Below the pieces are notes generated by a model, which was not told where the DNA came from, did no database searches, and saw only the letters and a list, made by a program, of their open reading frames with translations. Below, piece after piece: positions 29,692 through 38,320 of a stretch of 62,440 bases of DNA. The DNA lies in assembly GCA_902785755.1 (NCBI GenBank), contig CACZZO010000018.1, positions 1-62,440 on the forward strand, given 5' to 3'. A program made the translations under genes and the position numbers. Source of the stretch: an uncultured Bacteroidia bacterium (GTDB lineage: Bacteria > Bacteroidota > Bacteroidia > Bacteroidales > F082). Within the stretch, counting starts at the first letter, position 1. Each line of letters starts with the position of its first letter.

Positions 29692-30447
29692 ATGAAGTTC
29701 ACATTACATATCTGGCGTCAGGAGAACGCCCGCGCCAAGGGCCATTTCGAGACCTATCCTTTGGAAGGCATCTCGCCAGACTGCTCTTTCCTTGAGATGC
29801 TTGACATCCTGAACGAGCAGCTCATCAACGACCACATCGCCCATCCCGTGTGCTTCGACAACGACTGCCGCGAGGGTATCTGCGGCATATGCGGACTCTA
29901 TATCAACGGTCGCCCGCATGGCAACGACGATGGCATCACCACCTGTCAGCTCCACATGCGCAAGTTCCATGATGGAGACGATATCTGGATTGAGCCCTGG
30001 CGCGCCAAACCGTTCCCAGTCATTCGTGACCTCGTGGTGGACCGTTCCGCCTTCGACAAGATCATCCAAGCGGGAGGCTACATCAGCACCACCACGGGCG
30101 GTGTTCCTGATGCCAACACGATTCCAATTCCTAAGCATAAAGCCGACATGGCCATGGATGCCGCATCCTGCATCGGTTGCGGTGCCTGTGTGGCGGCTTG
30201 TAAGAATGCCAGTGCCATGCTGTTCGTAGGTGCCAAGGTCAGCCAGTTGGCTTTGTTGCCCCAAGGCCAAATCGAGGCTGCCGATCGCGTACATAAGATG
30301 GTCTGCAAGATGGACGAATTGGGCTTTGGCAACTGCACCAACACCTATGCCTGCGAGGCCGAGTGTCCGAAACTCATCAAGCGGCAGAACATCTCACGGC
30401 TCAACAGGCATTGGATTGGGGCGTTGTTTGGGAGAGACAGGAAATAA
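29692..30447 (+). CDS. frdB: Fumarate reductase iron-sulfur subunit
   Basis: 251 residues. A plant-type [2Fe-2S] motif ([17 protein letters not shown]...C) is followed by [15 protein letters not shown] and a third cysteine set [12 protein letters not shown] for the 4Fe-4S and 3Fe-4S clusters. It wires electrons from the cytochrome b subunit to FrdA. It is the last gene of the run that starts at 20648, closed by the terminator at 30458. Confidence 0.93.
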   Translation: MKFTLHIWRQENARAKGHFETYPLEGISPDCSFLEMLDILNEQLINDHIAHPVCFDNDCREGICGICGLYINGRPHGNDDGITTCQLHMRKFHDGDDIWIEPWRAKPFPVIRDLVVDRSAFDKIIQAGGYISTTTGGVPDANTIPIPKHKADMAMDAASCIGCGACVAACKNASAMLFVGAKVSQLALLPQGQIEAADRVHKMVCKMDELGFGNCTNTYACEAECPKLIKRQNISRLNRHWIGALFGRDRK

Positions 30448-30457
30448 GAGAATAAGA

Positions 30458-30487
30458 ATCGCGCTTTTTTGAGGCGCGATTTTTTTG
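30458..30487 (+). terminator. Terminator of the nqr-frd gene run
   Basis: Stem ATCGCGC / GCGCGAT (30458-30464, 30474-30480) followed by a run of T. Confidence 0.88.
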
Positions 30488-30505
30488 TAATAAAAACTAT
30501 TGCTG

Positions 30506-30670
30506 TCAGCTAAAGTCTTTTAACGGACAGCAATAAAAAAGTTCACCAACAGCAACAAACGACAATGCCTCGCCAAACTTAATCCTTCTAAGGAACCCTT
30601 CCCAATACAAGTTGCGGTTGGCATCGGTGAAGAACTCCTCGGTAAACAGAGTGTAATTTTTGTGAAAATA
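30506..30670 (-). pseudogene. Decayed C-terminal fragment of an AbiEii-like nucleotidyltransferase
   Basis: The minus strand reads NYTLFTEEFFTDANRNLYWEG and then FLRRIKFGEALSFVAVGE, ending at a stop at 30506-30508. This lines up with NLQLFNDDFCTDEVRLKRWKV and FLKKIQWKESVSFANVMA at the end of the intact AbiEii encoded at 31341-32216 (LF, F, TD, R, W, FL, I, E, SF, V shared). The rest of the gene is absent: upstream on this strand the sequence meets the abiE promoter region. The last residues (FYCCPLKDFS) no longer match, suggesting a frameshift or end junction. This is the only recognisable content of the ~310-base gap besides the frd terminator and the abiE promoter. Confidence 0.65.
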
Positions 30671-30734
30671 TGTATTTTCTACGGAGATTGTTAAAATTCT
30701 CCGTTCAAAAGTAACGAAATAAAGGAAAATACAT

Positions 30735-30742
30735 TACCTTTG
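30735..30742 (+). promoter_or_regulatory. -7 promoter box of the abiE pair
   Basis: TACCTTTG at 30735-30742, 20 bases before the ATG at 30763. No good -33 TTTG is seen, which would suit an autoregulated promoter. Confidence 0.5.
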
Positions 30743-30762
30743 CAGTCGAAAAATGCTTGTAT

Positions 30763-31344
30763 ATGGAAACAGTCTCTGAACAAATAGCATCTAAAGGAGG
30801 TGTCATTTCCACAAAGGATTTGGAGGGGAGAGCAGAGTATGAGCGGCTGCGCAGAGCGGTCAGTAAAGGTGACATAGTGCGACTGCGGCATGGCGTGTAT
30901 GCCGAGCCGTCGGCCATGCTTAATACCATGATCGATGTAGAGCGCATCGTGCCTGATGGTATCGTGTGTCTCTACACTGCATGGATGCATCATCAGCTTT
31001 GTACCACAGTTCCACCAGCCTTTTGCATCGCCATCGAAGCCAAGCGAAAGGTGGTGCTTCCTGAGGAATTGCCTATCAACCTCTATTATTGGAAGAAAGA
31101 AAACCTGGAGTTTGGCATCGAGCAAAAAGAGATTTCTGGTTTTCAGGTGCGCATGACCGATTTGGAGCGGAGTGTATGCGATGCCGTGAAATACCGCAAT
31201 AAAGTTGGACTGGATGTGTGTGCCGAAGTAATCCGAAGCTATGCCCGCCTGAAGGGACGCAACCTCAGCCGTCTTTCCGAATATGCGCAAAAGCTGCGAC
31301 TAACAAAAGTGATGAATAACTACCTTGAAATTGCAATAGAATGA
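30763..31344 (+). CDS. AbiEi-type antitoxin (type IV toxin-antitoxin)
   Basis: 193 residues from the ATG at 30763; a TTG two codons upstream is less likely. The N-terminal ~60 residues form a winged-helix DNA-binding domain (GGVISTKDLEGR..LRRAVSKGDIVRLRHGVYAEP), and the remainder is the AbiEi antitoxin domain. In known AbiE systems AbiEi represses its own promoter and counters the AbiEii nucleotidyltransferase, giving phage abortive infection. It overlaps abiEii by four bases (ATGA). The family is clear; defence activity here is inference. Confidence 0.85.
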   Translation: METVSEQIASKGGVISTKDLEGRAEYERLRRAVSKGDIVRLRHGVYAEPSAMLNTMIDVERIVPDGIVCLYTAWMHHQLCTTVPPAFCIAIEAKRKVVLPEELPINLYYWKKENLEFGIEQKEISGFQVRMTDLERSVCDAVKYRNKVGLDVCAEVIRSYARLKGRNLSRLSEYAQKLRLTKVMNNYLEIAIE

Positions 31345-32216
31345 CAAAATCTATCAAGAACTACGGCAAGTCAGTCAAGACCAAGTTGCTCAATTTGATG
31401 AACTCATCAGGCTACAAATACATGTATCTGTTGGCTCGTTATTTCAATGAGCGTCTGTTATATCGCGTGTCGGTAAGCCCTTATCGCGAAAACTTCCTAT
31501 TGAAGGGCGGATCGCTTCTCTATGCGCTCAACGGTTTGGAAACCCGACCCACCATCGACATCGACTTCATGGCCCAGCGCATCAGTCGTGACCGTGAGCA
31601 TCTGGAAAAGGTCTTTCGTGAGATATTGAGTATCGAATGCTTGGAAGACGGTGTCACTTTCGATGTTGATGGACTCCGTTCAGAGCCGATTACTGTCGAA
31701 AAAGAATATCCAGGAACTCGCTTTTTCGTTTCTGCCCAGATGGATACCATCGTTTATCCCATGTCGATGGATATTGGATTCGGCGATGTAGTGACTCCTG
31801 GTCCCGTTACAATTGATTTCCCCTTATTGCTTCAGGATGCCCCCAGCATTAACCTCCAAGCCTATTCGCTGGAGACTATTGTCGCTGAGAAGTTCCACGC
31901 CATGGTGGAGCGCGATGTCAACAACAGCCGCATGAAGGACTTCTTCGATTGCTACCAGATTCTCACCACGAAGGAAATTGATGATGAAATGTTATATGAG
32001 GCAATTAAAGCCACCTTCGACAATCGTGAGCTTGCATATAATGCCAATCTACAATTGTTCAATGATGACTTTTGCACCGATGAAGTGCGTCTGAAGCGAT
32101 GGAAAGTGTTCTTGAAAAAGATCCAGTGGAAGGAATCGGTTTCATTTGCCAATGTGATGGCCGTGATTACTGTACGGTTGAAAGGTCTGTATGATAGGTA
32201 TTGGGAAGAGAAATAA
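31341..32216 (+). CDS. AbiEii-type nucleotidyltransferase toxin
   Basis: 291 residues. The nucleotidyltransferase core is GGSLLYAL (residues 56-63) with the acidic pair in TIDIDFMAQR (DID, 73-75). Motif III/IV-like segments AEKFHAMVERD and RMKDFFDCYQI follow, as in AbiEii/DUF1814 proteins. Members of the family inactivate tRNAs or other targets by adding nucleotides. All motifs are present, so it is predicted active. It is translated together with its antitoxin. Confidence 0.87.
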   Translation: MTKSIKNYGKSVKTKLLNLMNSSGYKYMYLLARYFNERLLYRVSVSPYRENFLLKGGSLLYALNGLETRPTIDIDFMAQRISRDREHLEKVFREILSIECLEDGVTFDVDGLRSEPITVEKEYPGTRFFVSAQMDTIVYPMSMDIGFGDVVTPGPVTIDFPLLLQDAPSINLQAYSLETIVAEKFHAMVERDVNNSRMKDFFDCYQILTTKEIDDEMLYEAIKATFDNRELAYNANLQLFNDDFCTDEVRLKRWKVFLKKIQWKESVSFANVMAVITVRLKGLYDRYWEEK

Positions 32217-32219
32217 TAT

Positions 32220-32245
32220 TACTGCATTTTTTCAAAAGTGCAGTA
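32220..32245. repeat. Hairpin after abiEii
   Basis: TACTGCA (32220-32226) and TGCAGTA (32239-32245), extended inward by TTTT/AAAA. It may end abiE transcription. It shares ACTGCACTTT with the palindrome at 40917. Confidence 0.5.
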
Positions 32246-32334
32246 GATTTGAAGGAAGTTTTTTGCATCTTCACCTTCGAATCCTCAAATTCAGTTTGAC
32301 TACTTTTCCCTGCAATACACAAAACAACTTCGTT

Positions 32335-32949
32335 TCAATCACCAAGTCCAAAGAGCTTCCCAAGCAACACAAAAATCATGAGATCGATTAAAAACAGTAG
32401 TGTTCCTCCTCGACGTATTTCAAAAATATCATTGGCGATTAGGATGATGTCAACAATTACAATAACTGCTATTATCAAAACGAATCTAAACACACCCCAA
32501 AACTCATCACCACCTTTGCCTTTACTATTAGCTCCATTATTACCGTTTTGCACTTTGTTTGAATTTGTGCTGACTGTTTGAAAAGTAATCGTTCCAGTAG
32601 AAGCACTTTTTGACTTGACAACATTCGATTCATCCAAGACTTCAATACCCTCTCGTGCTTTCTCATTATTTGGTTCCACCGCCAGCAATGTATATAATGT
32701 TGCCTTCGCTTTATCCTTTTTCCCTTGCTTTTCGTATGCAGAAGCCAACAGTAAGTATGCTTTTTCAAAATGTCTGTCAGCTTCTATAGCTGCCTGAAAA
32801 AACTCCATTGCCTCAACAAACTTGCCTGCATCCAATGACTTTTGCCCTTGCTCACAATAATCCGATGCTGAAAGTTGAGGCTTCTGCATTTCAGCAGTTG
32901 TTGGACTTTCGGAATCCTTATTTGAAAACCATTTTGAAAATATACTCAT
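32335..32949 (-). CDS. TPR-containing membrane protein, last gene of the island operon
   Basis: 204 residues. The first ~100 (MSIFSKWFSNK..., then two to three TPR units with DYCEQGQKSLDAGKFVEAM and KAYLLLASAYEKQGK) are nearly the same as the start of the 448-residue protein at 38321-39667. A Ser/Asn-rich linker follows and then two C-terminal hydrophobic helices (VLIIAVIVIVDIILIAND and GGTLLFLIDLMIFVLLG). No signal peptide is present, so the TPR part faces the cytoplasm with a tail anchor in the inner membrane. It starts 12 bases after the PP2C stop. It probably scaffolds the phosphorylation triad; this is inference. Confidence 0.8.
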   Translation of the reverse strand: MSIFSKWFSNKDSESPTTAEMQKPQLSASDYCEQGQKSLDAGKFVEAMEFFQAAIEADRHFEKAYLLLASAYEKQGKKDKAKATLYTLLAVEPNNEKAREGIEVLDESNVVKSKSASTGTITFQTVSTNSNKVQNGNNGANSKGKGGDEFWGVFRFVLIIAVIVIVDIILIANDIFEIRRGGTLLFLIDLMIFVLLGKLFGLGD

Positions 32950-32961
32950 TACAGCTTTGTA

Positions 32962-34212
32962 TTACTTTTTGTCCTCCCAAACCAAATGTACTCTAAACGG
33001 ATGCTCCTCCATCTTCCAAACAAGCACTCGTTCTTTTTCTGCTATGCCCACCTCATCTTGATAAGGCACAAAGGCATTACCGTGGTATTCCTTTAGAAGA
33101 ATGTCCATTTTCTTTAATAACTGTTGCTTTTGGGCATAACCTCTATCGATGTCGTTTTGGGCGTAGCGAAGTTCAATTCTACTCTTATCTGTGTAACTAC
33201 CAGAAAGCTCTAAACTGCTGCGTCTATCCTTGGCATCCATGATCTTTTTGTTGACGGAAAGAATCTCTGCCTTAGTCACAGCAATCTGCCAAAGAATAAA
33301 CTTTGGCAAAGCTTCTGTCAACTTAGTTTCGTCATACACACAGGCAATCGACATGTCATCCTGACTGCCGCGTTTGCTCAACAAAGGCAAGGTCTCTTTA
33401 ATGTCGGCAAATGTAGCATCAAAGCCATCTTTCACCAATGACTTCGCCACTCGAACATAGAAATTCACGAGATTGGTCTCTTCGCCAAAAGAGTCGTCCA
33501 TGCCATCGGAACCAAGAAAAATAGCAACAGGGAAGCCACCGTCGCCTTGGTAGGTATAGCGGAACTCATTCAAGGCATCAGAGTCACAAATGGAAGTGGT
33601 CTTGTTGAGGAAGCAACGGTCGTCCCACAGCACAGGCTCCTTCCATTGGGCCTCACGGTCAAACGAAATCATTTTGCCGTCACCCAGATGGAAGGCAAAC
33701 CAATACTTGGGCGTACTGACGTATGCCATCAAAGTACAACCGTAAATCTTTTCCAACTTATAGCCTGACAGAAACTCTTTTTTGTACTGCTCTTCAACCT
33801 GCTCATTCTCTTTCTCGGTCAACGGATTATCCTTGGCATGTTGTTCAATCCGCTGCTGCCATTGTCCGATAATGGATGCAAACAACTGCCGAAAAGCATT
33901 ATCAACAGGCCTTTCCTTGCGGAAATCCTGACGGTCTATTTCCGTCTGAATGGCCGCTTGTTGGGTAAATGGCTGGCCTACAAGCAAAGTTTCGTCAATG
34001 TTATTGACAAACTCCCTTACATTGTTCGCGATAATCTCGGTGGCAAAACGTGCTCCCACATCGCTACGGAAATAGTGCTTTCCACCGTGGCCATCACACA
34101 CAACGGCAATGGCAAGTCCATCCTCGTCAATATGACTATAGGAATAGTCCTGACACACTTTGTCCGTTGCCTTATGGCTCTCGCCTTGGCAATGAAAATC
34201 AAAACACCTCAT
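32962..34212 (-). CDS. PP2C-family protein phosphatase of a TerY-P-type triad
   Basis: 416 residues from the ATG at 34212 (MRCFDFHCQGESHKATDKVCQDY); a longer frame start at 34233 would overlap the vWA gene. PP2C metal-binding motifs are seen as AVVCDGHGG (near 35-43), LGSDGMDDSFGE and GSQDDMSIACVYD. The C-terminal ~120 residues are helical and continue past the usual PP2C end. In TerY-P systems (vWA, PP2C, kinase) the phosphatase is thought to reverse the kinase on shared targets. The gap to the vWA gene is 11 bases. Confidence 0.85.
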   Translation of the reverse strand: MRCFDFHCQGESHKATDKVCQDYSYSHIDEDGLAIAVVCDGHGGKHYFRSDVGARFATEIIANNVREFVNNIDETLLVGQPFTQQAAIQTEIDRQDFRKERPVDNAFRQLFASIIGQWQQRIEQHAKDNPLTEKENEQVEEQYKKEFLSGYKLEKIYGCTLMAYVSTPKYWFAFHLGDGKMISFDREAQWKEPVLWDDRCFLNKTTSICDSDALNEFRYTYQGDGGFPVAIFLGSDGMDDSFGEETNLVNFYVRVAKSLVKDGFDATFADIKETLPLLSKRGSQDDMSIACVYDETKLTEALPKFILWQIAVTKAEILSVNKKIMDAKDRRSSLELSGSYTDKSRIELRYAQNDIDRGYAQKQQLLKKMDILLKEYHGNAFVPYQDEVGIAEKERVLVWKMEEHPFRVHLVWEDKK

Positions 34213-34223
34213 GGGAAAAGTCC

Positions 34224-34967
34224 TTAATCCCAATCGTCGGCGTAGGAACTGCCATCGACTTTTGTTGCTACTTCAGCACCGTCGATGTTATCCACGGCGT
34301 TCTGCACTTCGCTAATCACCTGGTCTTGCTTGGTGGTGTCGCCAGCAGTACTGCTCTTGCTGCCAATCTGCGAAGAAGTGACGGCCACCACACGAATGAT
34401 TTGCTTCAGTGCATCGATGTTGTGAACCGTAAACACAGCCTCGTTGGTACCAGTAAATTTGGCCAGCACTTCCTTGTCGGCATCATCACCGATGGCAATG
34501 GCAACCTTGATGGCCGACTTGAACCAGTTGTTCGCTTTCAGCTTAGCCAAACCAGCTTCAAAGTTGTCGGTAGGGGCACCGTCTGACAGCAGAATGATTG
34601 CAGGGGCAAACGAACCACTGGCCGACTGCATAAAGCCCTTGCTGCGCGACAGTTTGTTTTCCAACTCCTCGCAAGCTGCACCCAATGAGGTCAGGCCGTT
34701 GGCTTGAACATCTTGCCAAACAAACTCGTTAGCTAATTTCGGCTCATTGTAGAGCCAGTTGCAACCCGTCGAGAACTCCAAAGCCGCCACTTTGATTTCA
34801 GCATCCGGATTGGTGACGGAAATCTCGTCCAACATAGGCAGCACATTAACCACCGCATCATTGACGGCTCCGATTTTGCTTCCAGCCATACTGCCGGAAG
34901 TGTCAATCATGAAAAAGAGCGTCATAGTTCTACGCGGTACACTTACAGTTTCGTCTAATAGTGACAT
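34224..34967 (-). CDS. TerY-like von Willebrand factor A protein
   Basis: 247 residues. A complete MIDAS motif is present: DTSGSMAG (residues 22-29), a central conserved Thr region (NGLTSLGAA) and an Asp in LLSDGAPTDN. Such cytoplasmic vWA proteins bind a metal ion and recruit partners. The acidic tail ends in SSYADDWD and could be a docking or phosphorylation site. It is flanked on one side by a kinase gene and on the other by a PP2C gene, the arrangement named TerY-P in analyses of tellurite-resistance-type stress systems. Confidence 0.87.
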   Translation of the reverse strand: MSLLDETVSVPRRTMTLFFMIDTSGSMAGSKIGAVNDAVVNVLPMLDEISVTNPDAEIKVAALEFSTGCNWLYNEPKLANEFVWQDVQANGLTSLGAACEELENKLSRSKGFMQSASGSFAPAIILLSDGAPTDNFEAGLAKLKANNWFKSAIKVAIAIGDDADKEVLAKFTGTNEAVFTVHNIDALKQIIRVVAVTSSQIGSKSSTAGDTTKQDQVISEVQNAVDNIDGAEVATKVDGSSYADDWD

Positions 34968-34979
34968 AATGCTTTGATT

Positions 34980-36260
34980 TTATTGATTATTGATTATGAT
35001 TTCTCCTTTATTGGCGGCATTAAATCCAACCTTGATGCCGTGTTTGACAGGCATAAACTCATTCGGTTCAACCGACTTGACTTTCCCGCTTGGTGTTTCA
35101 GCCGTCCACTTTTCTTTCGTCAGGTTTTGCAAAAGCAGCATATTCCTGTCCTGTGGATTGACGGCGACACGTGCATCTGGTGTGTTGTCGTAGTCGATAA
35201 AGAGACGGGTTCCATTAGTCAGCAACAGAGTGCGTAATCCCAGTTTCAACCTCCTACTGACATCCACATCACGCCCGCAATTCATACATTGCGGCTTTGC
35301 CTCATCTATGAATGTTTCTTCGCCACAATGCGGACAAATTACCAACTTGTCACGCAATGAGGCAATCAGCTTCCCCCAATTCTGTTCTATCATTCGGCTT
35401 TGTGGATTCTTCAGCATTTCCGGGCTAAACTCGCGAATAAAAGTATCGCGCAATTCCGCAGGCATCACTGGCCAACGGCGTATTACATTCTGATGAATGC
35501 CCCTAACAGGCAGATTGGTCTTGTTATTAGGGTCATAAATGAAAACCGCTTCGCTACCGTAAAACTTCTTTTCGTATGCCTCAGTCATGCAAGGACAGGC
35601 CACCACCTTGGCACCCTCAAACGGATGGTTGGCATAGAACAGCATAAACAAGATAACCGACAATGAGAATCGGTCGCTATACTTGTCGGGAATGCCGCCA
35701 GCTACAATTTCGGGTGCCATGTAACGTGCCTTGCCCATAATGCCCGATTTTTCGCCTTGTGGCATCACGTTGTCATTGTCGCATATCAGCACATCGCCCG
35801 TGTCGGGGTCGATGAAGAAATTACCATCGTTCAAGTCTTGGTAGCTATAGCCAAATCGATGCAGCATCATAAAGCCGTTGCAGATCTTCATTGCAGCGGC
35901 CATCATTGCCTGAAACGATTTGAAACTTTTCTTGGCCAAAAGGAAGTTGCCAAATTCAAAATAATTCTGCGGGCGCAATGCCATCACATAGCCAAAACTC
36001 CCTTTTTGTCGCTCTGTGATGCGTTCTGGCCAAAGAAATGCCGAACTTGGAGCACCATTCATAACATTGTTTGCCAAATTATTGTAAAAGCTCGCATCAG
36101 GCATGTTATGGTACCATTTCAATGCCTTCGGCTGGCCATTCAAATCGACCAAATACACAATGCCCTGGCCACCTCGACCAAGCTCTTTTTTTATAGTGAC
36201 ATAGCCCCCATTGAGAAGGCTTATTTTCTCGCCGAACTTTAATTCACTCATTTTTTTCAT
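34980..36260 (-). CDS. Serine/threonine protein kinase with zinc ribbon (TerY-P triad)
   Basis: 426 residues (an ATG at 36251 would remove three). The Gly-rich loop LGRGGQGIVYLV (27-38) and Lys in PKALKWY are present. The catalytic loop reads YQDLNDGNFF (140-149) instead of HRDLKxxN, the metal motif is DND (161-163) instead of DFG, and the activation-segment end KARYMAPEIV is normal. Catalytic Asp, Asn and metal Asp remain, so it may well be active. A zinc ribbon (CPHCGEET..CMNCG, near 312-332) and a beta-rich tail, possibly FHA- or PilZ-like, complete it. Zinc-ribbon kinases are typical of TerY-P triads. Confidence 0.85.
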   Translation of the reverse strand: MKKMSELKFGEKISLLNGGYVTIKKELGRGGQGIVYLVDLNGQPKALKWYHNMPDASFYNNLANNVMNGAPSSAFLWPERITERQKGSFGYVMALRPQNYFEFGNFLLAKKSFKSFQAMMAAAMKICNGFMMLHRFGYSYQDLNDGNFFIDPDTGDVLICDNDNVMPQGEKSGIMGKARYMAPEIVAGGIPDKYSDRFSLSVILFMLFYANHPFEGAKVVACPCMTEAYEKKFYGSEAVFIYDPNNKTNLPVRGIHQNVIRRWPVMPAELRDTFIREFSPEMLKNPQSRMIEQNWGKLIASLRDKLVICPHCGEETFIDEAKPQCMNCGRDVDVSRRLKLGLRTLLLTNGTRLFIDYDNTPDARVAVNPQDRNMLLLQNLTKEKWTAETPSGKVKSVEPNEFMPVKHGIKVGFNAANKGEIIINNQ

Positions 36261-36273
36261 TTTTTAGTGTCCG

Positions 36274-36281
36274 CAAAAATA
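36274..36281 (-). promoter_or_regulatory. Possible internal -7 box before the kinase gene
   Basis: TATTTTTG on the minus strand in the 45-base gap between the nuclease and kinase genes. A TTTG lies 25 bases upstream, too far for a perfect match. The triad may have its own promoter. Confidence 0.35.
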
Positions 36282-36305
36282 CATATTTCTTTCCAGTATT
36301 GAAAA

Positions 36306-37079
36306 TCAAAACCAAATCTCATCATTAACGACACTTTCCACTTCGTTTTCCAACTTATCAGGCAGAGTAAAGAAAAAGTCAATACCAGTCATAGCTTCAA
36401 TCTCATCAATGGTCTTGACATAGACTGATAAAGGCTTATGTCCGGCAACATTCTCAAAGTAAAAACCTACACCTTCATATTTGCCTTCTTTGCAAACCAG
36501 AAGCACCTTGTAGAATGCATCTGGAACCTTAACCAGATTACGACCAATCACACCGTTTTTAGCTTCTCCTATAAATGGCCCAGCCGCGATGTAAACACTC
36601 CCATATTGACGGGCATAATCGCGGCATTTTTCCTCCAAGGACCGCCAATCGCCTCCATTCAAATTGTGATTTTGAGGACAAATGTTTGTGAAATAGCAAC
36701 TCTCCAACATGGCTTGTTCGTCCCACTTCATATCACCAGCTGGAGCAATGTGACCTTTGTCCCATCCTGTGTTTCGATAGTCATCATTGTCGGCTTGTCT
36801 TCCTTTTGCGTCAGGGTCAGGAAAAAAGCGGCTGTTTCGCTTACAAGTGCCGTTCACTTCAACATCCGTCAACTCGTAGGCTACCCAGTTCGGCAACCTC
36901 GTATCCTTGTTGTACGAAACCGTATAGCCCTTATGCACAATTACTTGGTTCTCTCTGTCATCCATAACCCTTGGCGTTTCAATGGGTACAGTGTTAACCG
37001 CCTCGGTTTTCTTGGTTTGGGCGCAAGAGACTTGAAGAAGTGAAACGAGAAATATAAACAATAATGATAATTGATTCAT
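36306..37079 (-). CDS. Lipoprotein DNA/RNA non-specific endonuclease (NUC1 family)
   Basis: 257 residues. A lipoprotein signal peptide with lipobox LLQVSCAQ places Cys 19 as the acylated residue, so the enzyme is exported and membrane-attached. The beta-beta-alpha-metal active site is visible: DKGHIAPAGD (107-116, His general base in the DRGH-type motif) and the metal-binding Asn region TNICPQNHNLNGG (131-143). It degrades DNA and/or RNA without sequence specificity. It lies inside a run of cytoplasmic signalling genes with gaps of 31 and 45 bases, so it is probably part of the same operon. Confidence 0.87.
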   Translation of the reverse strand: MNQLSLLFIFLVSLLQVSCAQTKKTEAVNTVPIETPRVMDDRENQVIVHKGYTVSYNKDTRLPNWVAYELTDVEVNGTCKRNSRFFPDPDAKGRQADNDDYRNTGWDKGHIAPAGDMKWDEQAMLESCYFTNICPQNHNLNGGDWRSLEEKCRDYARQYGSVYIAAGPFIGEAKNGVIGRNLVKVPDAFYKVLLVCKEGKYEGVGFYFENVAGHKPLSVYVKTIDEIEAMTGIDFFFTLPDKLENEVESVVNDEIWF

Positions 37080-37110
37080 AATCAGTTGTATCTATATTCA
37101 AATTGGTCGA

Positions 37111-38067
37111 CTATAGCAAATCCAGCATTGCTTTAAAGTCTGTATTATTTGATCCATTATCAGTGAATATTTCAACAATGCAATTCTTTGACTTGAACAA
37201 CTCATCGTAATCAATTTCCCAAGTTTTCAGATTGTTTTTTATTTCTTCCATCGACTTTTGGTTTTTTGTTACAAAAAACAATCTTTTGTCAGTAATGCTA
37301 TTTTCAGCTATTCCATTGAAAAATACATCAAAATAGTCCGAATCCGTAATTGGCATAGAGTGACCAAAGAAGATGATGTTATCGGCTTCAGCCATTGCTT
37401 GGTTTAACTCATCAAGAAGACCCGTCTTTATGAAATTCAATTTGATAATTGGCAAAAGATATTCTCTATCAATTACTTGCTCAATTATTCGTTTAGAATC
37501 AATGCCGATAGCAAGAAAATTTGCAACTTGATACATTGGATAAGGAGAATGCTTATGTGGGACAAAAGTGTTGTGAATAAAATGAATATCATTGGGCCAA
37601 ATACCAAACAAGAGATCTGCTGGATTAGTATAATTAAACGAAAAGACAGCACTCCAATCCACAATTCTCTTTGCTAACGAATATGCACATGAAGATATGA
37701 TGATAGGTGCATCGGCTTTGGACTCACCATAGTCTGATCTGTCTTCCCATTGCTTTATAGTTTTTTGAACATCATCAATATATTGAGGAAGATATATTCC
37801 CCATCCATTTCGAAGCAATTGCCATGTCTGATTTATTTCAACATCAATACTAGTATTATGACATGAAATAGAATTCAACACTGCTATTCTTAAAACACCT
37901 TCGATGTCACCCCATTTTTCATTATCCTCAATCAAGCGAAAGGTTGCTGTATCACACAATCTTGATGTATAACTCGATGATTTTAGAAAGTCTCTAAACG
38001 AGGTCTTTAAACCCAAATCAAGGTCGAAGCCATTGCCTAATATCAATAGGGTTCTACTGTTACTCAT
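37111..38067 (-). CDS. AbiH-like protein (abortive infection family)
   Basis: 318 residues from the ATG at 38067 (MSNSRTLLILGNGFDLDLGL). The opening GNGFD-LGL nucleotide-binding-like motif and the late FFGHSMPITDSDYFD motif are the two hallmarks of the bacteriophage AbiH family. AbiH from lactococci gives phage abortive infection by an unknown mechanism. The start overlaps the stop of the small TPR gene (ATGA), so production is coupled to it. Confidence 0.82.
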   Translation of the reverse strand: MSNSRTLLILGNGFDLDLGLKTSFRDFLKSSSYTSRLCDTATFRLIEDNEKWGDIEGVLRIAVLNSISCHNTSIDVEINQTWQLLRNGWGIYLPQYIDDVQKTIKQWEDRSDYGESKADAPIIISSCAYSLAKRIVDWSAVFSFNYTNPADLLFGIWPNDIHFIHNTFVPHKHSPYPMYQVANFLAIGIDSKRIIEQVIDREYLLPIIKLNFIKTGLLDELNQAMAEADNIIFFGHSMPITDSDYFDVFFNGIAENSITDKRLFFVTKNQKSMEEIKNNLKTWEIDYDELFKSKNCIVEIFTDNGSNNTDFKAMLDLL

Positions 38068-38297
38068 GGCTTTTGAAATTTCTTTATCTGTGGAGACCAA
38101 TACGGTGATTTTTGGTATACTACGGATTTAGCCATATTGCTTATCCCCAATCCAACAAAAGATTCCGCTAACCACAAATAAGTTTCATTTTTATTCAATG
38201 CTTTATCAATGACTACCCGAAAATAGTCTACGGATTGCTGAAATTGTCCTTTTTGGCACAACCCTATTCTCTTTTTTATCAATTGACTCTTATCCAT
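38064..38297 (-). CDS. Small TPR-like protein coupled to the AbiH-like gene
   Basis: 77 residues. Two helical hairpins with TPR spacing (GLCQKGQFQQSVDYFRVVID and ETYLWLAESFVGLG) are followed by a basic tail (SPYWSPQIKKFQKP). It lacks a signal peptide or membrane helix. The stop codon overlaps the AbiH-like start. It may be an adaptor that holds the AbiH-like protein in check or presents it to the TPR membrane proteins. No function is known. Confidence 0.7.
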   Translation of the reverse strand: MDKSQLIKKRIGLCQKGQFQQSVDYFRVVIDKALNKNETYLWLAESFVGLGISNMAKSVVYQKSPYWSPQIKKFQKP

Positions 38298-38320
38298 TTT
38301 TCAAATATTATTTCCAATAT

